Assembly (NCBI GenBank): GCA_038224615.1
Contig: JBBRFH010000081.1
Location: 1 to 12,834 of the forward strand
DNA from: JBBRFH01 sp038224615
GTDB lineage: Bacteria; Planctomycetota; Phycisphaerae; Tepidisphaerales; Tepidisphaeraceae
Length of the DNA: 12,834 bases
Reading direction: 5' to 3'
Shown here: positions 6,312 to 12,834 of the stretch, piece after piece
Position numbering within the stretch: position 1 is the stretch's first letter
How the letters are laid out: each line of letters begins with the position of its first letter
The notes under the pieces: generated by a model
Told to the model about the DNA's origin: nothing
The model's database searches: none
What the model saw: the letters and a program-made list of their open reading frames with translations, nothing else
Translations under genes and position numbers: made by a program

Positions 6312-7292
6312 TTAGCGTCGCGCGGTGGGGGAGGGACCGGGGGCGCCTTTGTACTCGATGATTTTTTCGCGCTTGCCCGAGCGCTTGTTGGCGAAGTATT
6401 TGCGCTGGCCGAGCATCTGGGGGAGCTTGCCGAGCATGACGGAGAAGCCGTAGAGCGACGCGTCGCGGGTTGAGATGTCCGTCTGTCGAAGCCGGCCGCG
6501 CGCGATGCGGAGTGATTGCAGCATGTGCAGCGGCCAGGCGAGGGGGACGAACCACAGCCAGCCCCACAGCGTGTTGCTGCGGACTTCCTTCCGGCGGAAT
6601 TCCTCGGGCGGGGCGCCGTGGCGGTCGAAGCCTTCGGCGTAGGCGTGGCCGGCGCGGTAGTTGCGCTTCCACCACTGGTTGAACTTCGTCATCTCGGCAT
6701 CGTGCAAAGTCATCTCGGCGTCGATGCGCCAGATTTCCCAACCGTTCTGGCGCAGGCGCACGCACATTTCCGGCTCTTCGCCGGCGATGACATCGGGGTT
6801 GTAGCCGTGGACCTGCTTGAAGGCATCGACGCGGATGAGCGCATCGCCGCCGCACGCCTTGGCGACGCCGACGGGCGTGGCCCACTCGATGTCGCACAGC
6901 GTGTTGTAGAGGCTGGCTTCGGGAAACCGCTCGCGTCGCCGCCCGCAGACGACGCCGGCCTGGGGATGCTGCGCGAAGGCGTTGAGCGCGTTCTCGATCC
7001 AGTCGGGTCGCAGTTCGCAATCGCCGTCGATGAACTGCACATACTGCACGTCGGGCGCGGCTTCGAGCAGTTTCGCAAAGCCTTCATTGCGCGCCCGGGC
7101 GGCGGTGAAAGGGATCGACAGGTCGAGCTTGATGACGTGCGCGCCCATTGACTCGGCGAGTGCGACCGAGCCGTCGGTCGATCCGCTATCGACGTAGACG
7201 ATCGCCGCGGCGCGCTGCGTGGACGCGGCGGCTAAACAGGTGCGAAGGCGTTCGCCTTCGTTTCGACCGATCGCGATGATTCCGAAAAGCAT
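6312..7292 (-). CDS. Family 2 glycosyltransferase, 326 aa
   Basis: IIAIGRNEGERL (5-16) starts the GT-A fold, YVDSGSTDGS (33-42) is the nucleotide site, and FIDGDCELRPDW (87-98) contains the DXD-like metal site. GGDALIRVDAF (148-158) and GEEPEMCVRLRQNGWEIWRI (171-190) match the catalytic ED region of GT2 enzymes. A hydrophobic segment at ~241-260 (TLWGWLWFVPLAWPLHML) may lie in or on the membrane. The likely role is sugar transfer in surface-polysaccharide assembly. ATG 7292 lies 19 nt after the acyltransferase stop. The bases before it are pyrimidine-rich on the coding strand, because a heptad repeat occupies the place of a Shine-Dalgarno sequence, so initiation may depend on upstream translation. 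Confidence 0.88.
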   Translation of the reverse strand: MLFGIIAIGRNEGERLRTCLAAASTQRAAAIVYVDSGSTDGSVALAESMGAHVIKLDLSIPFTAARARNEGFAKLLEAAPDVQYVQFIDGDCELRPDWIENALNAFAQHPQAGVVCGRRRERFPEASLYNTLCDIEWATPVGVAKACGGDALIRVDAFKQVHGYNPDVIAGEEPEMCVRLRQNGWEIWRIDAEMTLHDAEMTKFNQWWKRNYRAGHAYAEGFDRHGAPPEEFRRKEVRSNTLWGWLWFVPLAWPLHMLQSLRIARGRLRQTDISTRDASLYGFSVMLGKLPQMLGQRKYFANKRSGKREKIIEYKGAPGPSPTARR

Positions 7293-7298
7293 GGGATG

Positions 7299-7382
7299 AA
7301 GGAGTCAGGAGTCAGGAGATAGAAGGAGCGGGGTCGGTGACGGCTTCTCCTGTCTCCTGTCTTCTGTCTCCTGTCTTCTTCG
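7299..7382. repeat. Heptanucleotide repeats in inverted orientation, reaching into a coding region
   Basis: At 7299-7326 the plus strand reads AGGAGTC AGGAGTC AGGAGAT and then AGAAGGAG. At 7344-7382 it reads CTCCTGT CTCCTGT CTTCTGT CTCCTGT CTTCTTC. The two tracts are roughly complementary and could form a long imperfect hairpin. The second tract lies inside the acyltransferase gene and encodes its tail; the first spans its stop codon and the ribosome-entry region of the next gene. Confidence 0.7.
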
Positions 7383-8019
7383 GTTTGTTGACGGCCGGGA
7401 TGCCGACCGCGATGTGGTTGGGGGGGACGTCTTTGGTGACGACGGCGTTGGCGCCGACGACGCTGTCATGGCCGATGGTGATGCCGCCGACAATGACGGC
7501 GCCGGTGCCGATGTCGGCGCGGTCGCCGATGATTGGTTTCATCCAGCGCGGGTCGCCACGGCGGGCGACGCCGAAGGTGGTGTTCTGGCGGATGTGGACG
7601 TCGTTGCCGATCTCACGCGCGCCGAAGATCATCCCGCCGTGATGCCAGATGTGTACGCGCCGGCCGACCTTGACGGTGTAGTTGAGGCTGATGCCGCAGG
7701 TCCACTCGACCCACTTGTAGAGAAACTTGTAGAAGAATGTGAACGGCAAGCGCAGCAGCTTCGGCCGAACGCCCATGCGCCAGTTGCCGAAGCGATGGAC
7801 GGCGACAGCCCAGAAGCCCTGTGCGAAGAGGTCGCCGTCGTGGGTCTGCAGGTCTTCGCGCCACAGCGCCCACAGCGACATGCCCGGCGGGTTCTGGTTG
7901 AACTGGCCGAGCGTGACGTCGCTGTCGGGGCGCACGTCGCGCGCGGAGTGCGGCGACGTCAGCGCCTTAGGCGCCAAAGCCTGTGCGATGCGTTCTTCTT
8001 CGTTGATCAGCGGCTGCAT
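7312..8019 (-). CDS. Serine-acetyltransferase-like hexapeptide acyltransferase, 235 aa
   Basis: Residues ~48-85 (MSLWALWREDLQTHDGD and onward to HRFGNWRM) resemble the helical region of serine O-acetyltransferases (CysE family). Residues ~108-210 form the left-handed beta-helix of hexapeptide repeats, with HIWHHGGMIFGAREIGNDV (123-141) holding the probable active-site histidine and IGDRADIGTGAVIVGGITIG (164-183) further rungs. Within a polysaccharide cluster it more likely O- or N-acetylates a sugar than makes O-acetylserine. ATG 8019 overlaps the end of the previous gene by 13 nt, which supports this start and translational coupling. The last ~20 residues (KKTGDRRQETGEAV and on) are encoded by a heptanucleotide repeat, not by the fold. 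Confidence 0.85.
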   Translation of the reverse strand: MQPLINEEERIAQALAPKALTSPHSARDVRPDSDVTLGQFNQNPPGMSLWALWREDLQTHDGDLFAQGFWAVAVHRFGNWRMGVRPKLLRLPFTFFYKFLYKWVEWTCGISLNYTVKVGRRVHIWHHGGMIFGAREIGNDVHIRQNTTFGVARRGDPRWMKPIIGDRADIGTGAVIVGGITIGHDSVVGANAVVTKDVPPNHIAVGIPAVNKPKKTGDRRQETGEAVTDPAPSIS

Positions 8020-8960
8020 GGGAAGTAGTTGTACCGGAGAAAGTCCCACCAGAGCATGGGCGGGTCGTCGCGCCGCTTGCCACGCAGCAGCAGCCACAGA
8101 CGCCCGATCGGATAAGCCGAGAGCCACAGCAGGTTTGCGGCGTGCGTCGAGAGCCAGCCGTAGTTGCCTCGGAAATAGCGGCGACGCGAGTCGAACCAGT
8201 ACTTGGGACGGCGTTTGGCGCCGCGTTTGGCGCCGGTTACGCCGCTGGATTGGCCGACGAGATGGATGATCCGGCTTTGCGGCACATACCAGCACTCGAG
8301 GCCAGCCCGGGCGCAGCGGAGGCAGAAATCGGTCTCCTCGAAGTACATGAAATAGCCGTCGTCGAGGAGGCCGATCTTCTCGAACACTTCGCGGCGGATC
8401 ATCATGCTCGCGCCGCTGACCCAGCCGACCTTCTGGGCCTTGTCCGGAATGGCGGGCGCGACGACGTAAGTCGACAGCGCCTTGGAGACCACCCCGACCT
8501 GCAAGGCGTTTTCGAGATCGCCCAGCGGCGTGTGGAAGCGGAACGAGCTGCGTCGGACCGACCCGTCGCGGTTCTCGGCGCGCCCGCCGCCGACGCCGAC
8601 GGTGGGGTGCGATTCCATGAATGCGAGCAGTTCGGTCAGCGCGTTGGGCAGGACGATCGTGTCAGGATTCAGCAGCCAGACGAAGTCGGGCTTTTGCTCA
8701 GCAAAATGCTTGATCGCCTCGTTGTTGCCGTAGGCGAAGCCGCCGTTCTTTTCGAGGGGGAGGAACTCGCACCAGTTGCCGATGCCGAGTTCGCGGACGG
8801 CCCGGCCGATCTGTTCGACCGAGTCGTCGGGGGATTTGTTGTCGGCGACGACGCAATGCGCGCCGCCCGGCACGCGCGCGATCTCCGAAGCCAGCGATTT
8901 GAGGCAATCAATGGTCAGGCCGGGCGTGCGGTAGTTGACGATGACGACGAGGACTTTCAT
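8007..8960 (-). CDS. Family 2 glycosyltransferase, rhamnosyltransferase-like, 317 aa
   Basis: The start at 8960 (MKVLVVIVNYRTPGL) fits the rhamnosyltransferase/WbbL group of GT2 (COG1216). It shows VVADNKSPDDS (37-47), KNGGFAYGNN (71-80), LLNPDTIV (96-103, metal site), GWVSGASMMIRR (179-190) and YFEETDFCLRCARAG (206-220), all in the expected order and spacing. Many members use dTDP-rhamnose, but the donor cannot be proved here. Its ATG overlaps the stop of the preceding gene (ATGA), with no separate Shine-Dalgarno sequence, so it is probably translated by coupling. A small DNA repeat in the gene (GGCGCC repeated around 8217-8233) gives the basic GAKRGAKRR run. A C-terminal hydrophobic patch (HAANLLWLSAYPIGRLWLLL) suggests membrane attachment. 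Confidence 0.88.
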   Translation of the reverse strand: MKVLVVIVNYRTPGLTIDCLKSLASEIARVPGGAHCVVADNKSPDDSVEQIGRAVRELGIGNWCEFLPLEKNGGFAYGNNEAIKHFAEQKPDFVWLLNPDTIVLPNALTELLAFMESHPTVGVGGGRAENRDGSVRRSSFRFHTPLGDLENALQVGVVSKALSTYVVAPAIPDKAQKVGWVSGASMMIRREVFEKIGLLDDGYFMYFEETDFCLRCARAGLECWYVPQSRIIHLVGQSSGVTGAKRGAKRRPKYWFDSRRRYFRGNYGWLSTHAANLLWLSAYPIGRLWLLLRGKRRDDPPMLWWDFLRYNYFPCSR

Positions 8961-10207
8961 AGCGATACGACTGACGACGACTTCACACACTGCATCGCCA
9001 GCTCGGCGCGGCGCTCATGGACGCGGTCGATCGTGCTGGCGGAGGCGAAACGGATCGCCTGTTTCGACATTTCGACGAGCTTGGCCCGATCCCGGCCGAG
9101 GTCGAGCAGGGCCTGCGAGAGCAGGTCGTTCTCGCCGCGGGGGATCACCATCGCGCAGCCAGCCGACTCGAGCAGGGCGTCGGCGGGCGTGCCGCTCTGG
9201 TAAGTTACGATCGGCAAAGCGCGGGCGGCGGCCAAGAATATTATCGGATCATTTTGCGGGATCAGGCTGCTGGCGACAAACAGATCTGCGTCGTCGAAAG
9301 CGGCGACCGGGTCGATCACCCCGCGCAGACGCACCGCGTTGCCGATTTTCTCGGACCGCAGCACGTCCATCAGGTCGGCCGACGCGGTGAGATCGCCGAT
9401 GAGATCGAGCTCGAGCTTCTCGCTGAGACGCCTCGCCTTGCCGAGCGAGCGCAGCAGGTGATCGACGCCCCGGGTGAGCGACGTTTCGCCGATGCTGACG
9501 AGGCGCAGCGGGCGCGATTTATCGGACAGCCGGGCCAGGCGATCGGTGGGATCGGCGAGGATTTCTGCCCGCGCCAGCGGTTGCGGGTCGAACGTGTGGC
9601 AACGGTCCGACCAGGCACGGCGGAAGCGATCGGCGAGCGCGGGGGAGTGCGCGAAAACGAGATTGGCGTCGCGGATCGCCCGGCCGCAGAATTTTTCAAA
9701 GCGCTGCACACTCAGTTGCTTGGCAATCCGCTTGGCCGGGTTGCGGCCGCTGGCGGCGTGACGGGCCAGGCCGGGGAAAGGGTCGCTGCCAAAGACGAAG
9801 ATGCGCTTCTTGTTCAGCTTGCTGACGACCGGCCATGCCACCTGCCCCAGCGCCGTCGGATGCCCGGCAGCGCCGAGCTGGATGATGTCGGCGCCCTTGG
9901 CTGCGATCCGCACCTGCTCGAGCAACTCGGCCCGCGCCGACAAGAACTGCGGCATCGTCCGGTAGCCCGGCAGCGGTACGTATGCGAACGGTCGATCGTG
10001 CTTTGGGAGGTCGACGATTTCGTGCTGCGCCAGCGTGCGCGCGTCGATCGTGTCGTAAAGCGGGGTCGCGAGCACGAACTCAAATCCCGCCTCACGCAAC
10101 GCGGTCGCCTGCGGAAGCAATTCACGCAGGTGGGCGCGCGTGAAGCGCACGACCCCCGGCGACTGGCCGGCGAAGACGGGGACATGGGTGACGCACAGGT
10201 ACTTCAT
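8957..10207 (-). CDS. GT4-like (GT-B fold) glycosyltransferase, 416 aa
   Basis: The N-terminal half begins MKYLCVTHVPVF and has REAGFEFVLATPL (38-50) and a GADIIQLGAAGHP segment (105-117). The donor-binding half has LRLVSIGETSLTRGVDHLLR (234-253), LELDLIGDL (265-273), DADLFVASSLIPQNDPIIFL (306-325) and ALPIVTYQSG (330-339), in the order expected for GT4. The usual E-x7-E donor motif is not intact: where family members have a glutamate before AMA..LPV this protein has FLAAARALPIV, so donor binding may differ or the enzyme may belong to a divergent subgroup. The start is well supported: GGAGGT lies 7 nt before ATG 10207, and the ATG overlaps the upstream stop by 4 nt (ATGA). Confidence 0.8.
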   Translation of the reverse strand: MKYLCVTHVPVFAGQSPGVVRFTRAHLRELLPQATALREAGFEFVLATPLYDTIDARTLAQHEIVDLPKHDRPFAYVPLPGYRTMPQFLSARAELLEQVRIAAKGADIIQLGAAGHPTALGQVAWPVVSKLNKKRIFVFGSDPFPGLARHAASGRNPAKRIAKQLSVQRFEKFCGRAIRDANLVFAHSPALADRFRRAWSDRCHTFDPQPLARAEILADPTDRLARLSDKSRPLRLVSIGETSLTRGVDHLLRSLGKARRLSEKLELDLIGDLTASADLMDVLRSEKIGNAVRLRGVIDPVAAFDDADLFVASSLIPQNDPIIFLAAARALPIVTYQSGTPADALLESAGCAMVIPRGENDLLSQALLDLGRDRAKLVEMSKQAIRFASASTIDRVHERRAELAMQCVKSSSVVSL

Positions 10208-11484
10208 GCCGCGACCTCCGGCGACGCGCCCGCCGTCGTTCGGCTTCTATCGGCGATCACTGCCATGAGCAGAAGTTGTGGAACGTCGATCAATACCGCG
10301 TTGCGCGCTTCGGCGAGGGTGAACATCGAGGCGAAAACGAAGGCCGCGACCATGAGCAGAAGGAGCATGGTTGTTCCCTCTCCCGGGTATTCACGGCAGA
10401 GGGTTAGGGTGAGGGCTTTTTCGGTCGTATCCGATCGTGCAGATGACGCCCTCACTTCAGCCCTGTCCCGTGAATACACCAGAGAGGGAGCCAGACAAGC
10501 CGCGATAACGCAGATCAGTAGCGCGAGCGTGCGCGGCAGCAGATTTAGCGGCTTCCACGCCATCGGGTGATCCCAATCCAGCCACAGCGTCTTCGCGGCT
10601 CGGACCAGGCACAGCTTGGCGTACTGCAGCGGATGCGATCGAATCCAGCCGGTTGCCCATCCAAACATTTTCGCATCGCGCACCGCCTCCGGTTGCCGTT
10701 TGAGCTGGTCATATTGCGGCGGGGTGAGGCGGTCGATCTGCGACAGGGGATCGCCGGTGAAATCGCGGATACGCAGATGCTGCGAGCCGGTTGCGTCATT
10801 GCCGTTACCGAGGAAAAGGTCCGGGCCGAGGGTATCGGTGATGAGCGTCGCCCGGCGGTGGACGAGTGTGTTGCGGTAGACCCAGGGCAGCGTCAGCGTC
10901 AGCATCGCCAGCAGGCAGACGAAGAGTTCAACCGGCTTGCGGCGGAAGATCACGACGATTGCGAACAGCAGCGGGAGGACGAGGATCGATTCGGTCAGCA
11001 CCGCCATGGCGGCAACGATGCCGGTGCCGATTGGGCGCACGCGTTGAAGCAGCAGCAAGGCAGCCAGCAGCACCGTCACCGCCAGTGACAGGCCCTGCAT
11101 CTGCGTCGCGGCGTAGACCTGTGTAGGCCAAAGCGCGAACGTCAGGCCGATCCACCAGCGGCGCGTCAGCGCGATGACCAGCGCCGTGCTGATCCCGCCG
11201 CAGAGGACGTTGAGCGCCAGCGCGGCGAGGTGTGCCGACGTCGCGTCGACTCCGAATAGCGCGTAGAACCCCGCCAGCAGATACGGAAACACCGGCGCTC
11301 GCACGCTGGTCGGACCGAGGTTCGAGAACGCGAGGAACGAAAAGCCCTGTCCCCCGGCCAGGTGCATCGCGATTTGGCGGTTTTCACCGGCGACGTGATC
11401 GACGGCACCGACGTGGACGACCGCGACGATCCGCAGCACCACCGCCAGCAGCACGATGACGGCGGGCGTCCGCCATCGCCTCAT
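10204..11484 (-). CDS. PMT/ArnT-like polytopic glycosyltransferase (GT39/GT83 type), 426 aa, with in-frame repeat insert
   Basis: The protein is largely transmembrane: hydrophobic stretches lie at about 7-25, 65-80, 85-106, 112-120, 131-147, 152-180, 186-200, 318-331, 373-389 and 400-411. The first periplasmic loop (DHVAGENRQIAMHLAGGQGF, 29-48, then SVRAPVFPYLLAGFYALFG, 60-78) is typical of dolichyl/undecaprenyl-phosphate-sugar-dependent glycosyltransferases, which use a lipid-linked sugar on the outer side of the membrane. LFLGNGNDATGS (223-234) and IRSHPLQYAKLCLVRAAKTL (281-300) fit the same group. ATG 11484 has GGGGAG 6 nt upstream and overlaps the previous stop (ATGA). Residues ~332-371 are hydrophilic and encoded by a palindromic DNA element. 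Confidence 0.8.
   Translation of the reverse strand: MRRWRTPAVIVLLAVVLRIVAVVHVGAVDHVAGENRQIAMHLAGGQGFSFLAFSNLGPTSVRAPVFPYLLAGFYALFGVDATSAHLAALALNVLCGGISTALVIALTRRWWIGLTFALWPTQVYAATQMQGLSLAVTVLLAALLLLQRVRPIGTGIVAAMAVLTESILVLPLLFAIVVIFRRKPVELFVCLLAMLTLTLPWVYRNTLVHRRATLITDTLGPDLFLGNGNDATGSQHLRIRDFTGDPLSQIDRLTPPQYDQLKRQPEAVRDAKMFGWATGWIRSHPLQYAKLCLVRAAKTLWLDWDHPMAWKPLNLLPRTLALLICVIAACLAPSLVYSRDRAEVRASSARSDTTEKALTLTLCREYPGEGTTMLLLLMVAAFVFASMFTLAEARNAVLIDVPQLLLMAVIADRSRTTAGASPEVAA
10374..10490. repeat. Imperfect palindromic element inside the PMT-like gene
   Basis: Arms at 10374-10416 and 10448-10490 are reverse complements at 33 of 43 positions, around a 31-bp loop. The best-conserved cores are GTATTCACGG and GTGAGGGC. 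The coding strand reads through all of it without a stop, giving SLVYSRDRAEVRASSAR, then SDTTEKALTLTLCREYPGEG. CCCTCACCCTAACCCTCT in one arm is a tract I recognise from dispersed bacterial repeats. Confidence 0.75.
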
Positions 11485-12833
11485 TGCGGACTCCCCGCGG
11501 GCGATCCGTACGACGCCATCGAGAATTCCTGCTGCGTCGAACCCGCTTGTGGTCCGGCGAGTGCCGGCCTGGCGTAGTCGGCGAACATCTGCGTCATGCT
11601 CGAGATTAACCCGAACAGCACGCACAGCAACACGCCGTAGACGAAGCCGTAGAAGACCGTGTACATCGCGAAGAACGTCGCCACGCATCCCGCTAGCCCC
11701 GCCCCCAGAGGCAGCCGCATGCTCGCCAAGCCCGCCGCCCGGCCCAGCGCCCGTCCGGATTTGGCGGCGACGACGATCATGAGCAGAACCCACAGGATCA
11801 GGTACGACCAGCCCGTCTGCATGATGAACAGCAGGTACGCATTATCGACGCTGCCCACGCCGATCTGATCGACCGGCACGTTCTTGGCCATCCCGAACCA
11901 CCCCGCCTGCTCCGTCGCGATCGGCCATGAGTCCTGCACGATGCGGACGCGGATCCATTTCGATGCCTCGGCGTCCTCCTTGGGACGGTCGGTCGGGATA
12001 TCGGTGTTGAGCAGGTTGTCGGTCAGGTAGACCATCCCGCCGATCATGCAGATCATGATCGGCAGCGCCAGGTAGCCGCCGAGTTTCGGGCGGCTGAGCA
12101 CGGCGTACATCACGAACGCGACGATCAGCGCCACCCACGCCGTGAAGCTGACCGAAAACAGCACCATCCCGCCGGCCCCGCAGATGCCGATCAGCGGCCA
12201 GGGTTTGCTCCACTTGCTGCCGGCGGCGGGGGTGAGGATGAGGATCATCGTGCCCATCAGTACGCCGCACACGCCGAGGTCGATCGGCTGCCCCATGGTT
12301 ACCAGCGCCCGCGCCAGCCCGTAGCGGTAGAGCACCTGGGTGTTGCCGAGGATACTGCTGAGGTTGCGACGCTTGAGTTCACGTGAGACGAAGTACGGCG
12401 ATATCCGCGCCTCGTATGCCGCCAGCACGCCGATGATGATCGCGCAGGCGCACAGCACGTACAACGCATGCCGCCGGGCGGTCGCATCGTGCAGCGCCAC
12501 GCGGGCGAGGAAGTACGGCAGCAGCCAGCGGAAGAACAGGTCGCCGGTCTGGCTGATCGAGTCCCACAGCGGGTCCTGGGTGGAGTTGAACGCGATGCTG
12601 AGCGCCGGCGGTATCAGCATCAGCACCATCAGCGCATCGATGAGGTTCAAACGGATGACCGCGAGATCGCGCCAGCGCAGGAACATCGCCAGACTGACGG
12701 CGTACCCGACCGCCGTTGGCGCGGTCAGGTTGGGGATGCCGGGTAACGACCAAGGCGGCACCAGAAAGAAGAACAGCATCGCCGGCAGGTAGGCGTACGC
12801 GAACGTCCGCGCCAACCCCCAGCGGAGCGTCAC
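11481..12833 (-). CDS. O-antigen ligase/polymerase-like membrane protein (probably partial at the right edge)
   Basis: At least 450 residues are seen. About ten hydrophobic stretches occur (for example 11-25, 40-52, 64-82, 124-139, 184-201, 212-246, 255-270, 330-352 and 376-410). After the central helices a larger soluble loop (~272-330) runs RVRIVQDSWPIATEQAGWFG (295-314) into GVGSVDNAYLLFIMQTGW (325-342). This loop-plus-G.GS..N.YL pattern is that of Wzy/WaaL-type O-antigen polymerases and ligases, which join lipid-linked glycans on the outer face of the inner membrane. Polymerase and ligase cannot be told apart by sequence alone. A GTG at 12833 could be the start, but it is at the window edge, so the true N-terminus may lie outside. 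It overlaps the next gene by 4 nt. Confidence 0.75.
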   Translation of the reverse strand: MTLRWGLARTFAYAYLPAMLFFFLVPPWSLPGIPNLTAPTAVGYAVSLAMFLRWRDLAVIRLNLIDALMVLMLIPPALSIAFNSTQDPLWDSISQTGDLFFRWLLPYFLARVALHDATARRHALYVLCACAIIIGVLAAYEARISPYFVSRELKRRNLSSILGNTQVLYRYGLARALVTMGQPIDLGVCGVLMGTMILILTPAAGSKWSKPWPLIGICGAGGMVLFSVSFTAWVALIVAFVMYAVLSRPKLGGYLALPIMICMIGGMVYLTDNLLNTDIPTDRPKEDAEASKWIRVRIVQDSWPIATEQAGWFGMAKNVPVDQIGVGSVDNAYLLFIMQTGWSYLILWVLLMIVVAAKSGRALGRAAGLASMRLPLGAGLAGCVATFFAMYTVFYGFVYGVLLCVLFGLISSMTQMFADYARPALAGPQAGSTQQEFSMASYGSPAGSPQ

Positions 12834-12834
12834 G

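Noticed and set aside
7299..7382. CRISPR array
   Set aside because: Units are only 7 nt and directly tandem, without spacers of constant length and without cas genes.
9017..10570. 517-aa plus-strand open frame
   Set aside because: It is antisense to two overlapping minus-strand genes with clear motifs, an ATGA junction and a GGAGGT ribosome site.

Overview
The window is GC-rich bacterial DNA from a diderm organism. I suspect a planctomycete, possibly of the Phycisphaerae. The reasons are a secreted OstA/LptD-like protein, many starts without a Shine-Dalgarno sequence, very GC-rich codon use and dispersed palindromic repeats of a kind common in environmental planctomycete genomes. This placement is an inference and no marker gene proves it.

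Right two thirds (4816-12834, all minus strand, so transcription runs right to left): a surface-polysaccharide (exopolysaccharide, capsule or O-antigen-like) assembly cluster. In order of transcription it holds an O-antigen ligase/polymerase-like membrane protein (partial at the right edge), a PMT/ArnT-like polytopic glycosyltransferase, a GT4-like transferase, a rhamnosyltransferase-like GT2, a serine-acetyltransferase-like hexapeptide acyltransferase, a second GT2, and a WcaL-like GT4. The first four junctions overlap (ATGA three times, then a 13-nt overlap), so translation is probably coupled. The GTs would build the repeat unit, the acyltransferase would decorate it, and the multi-membrane proteins would add lipid-linked sugars or polymerise/ligate the glycan.

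Centre (4440-4815): a non-coding stretch between convergent genes, full of inverted repeats. Left of it a SAM-dependent methyltransferase (plus strand) diverges from another GT2 (minus strand).

Left end (1-2127, minus strand): a 169-aa secreted protein of unknown function and the N-terminal ~363 residues of an OstA/LptD-like envelope protein. Between them lie two broken genes: the frameshifted start of a Crp/Fnr-type cyclic-nucleotide-binding regulator, and a Phd/YefM-type antitoxin interrupted by an in-frame TAA with no toxin beside it.

The most unusual content is repeat DNA inside and between the polysaccharide genes. A ~115-bp imperfect palindrome sits in frame inside the PMT-like gene and is translated as a ~39-residue hydrophilic insert between two membrane helices. 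A heptanucleotide repeat has become the C-terminus of the acyltransferase. A long inverted repeat separates the last two glycosyltransferase genes.
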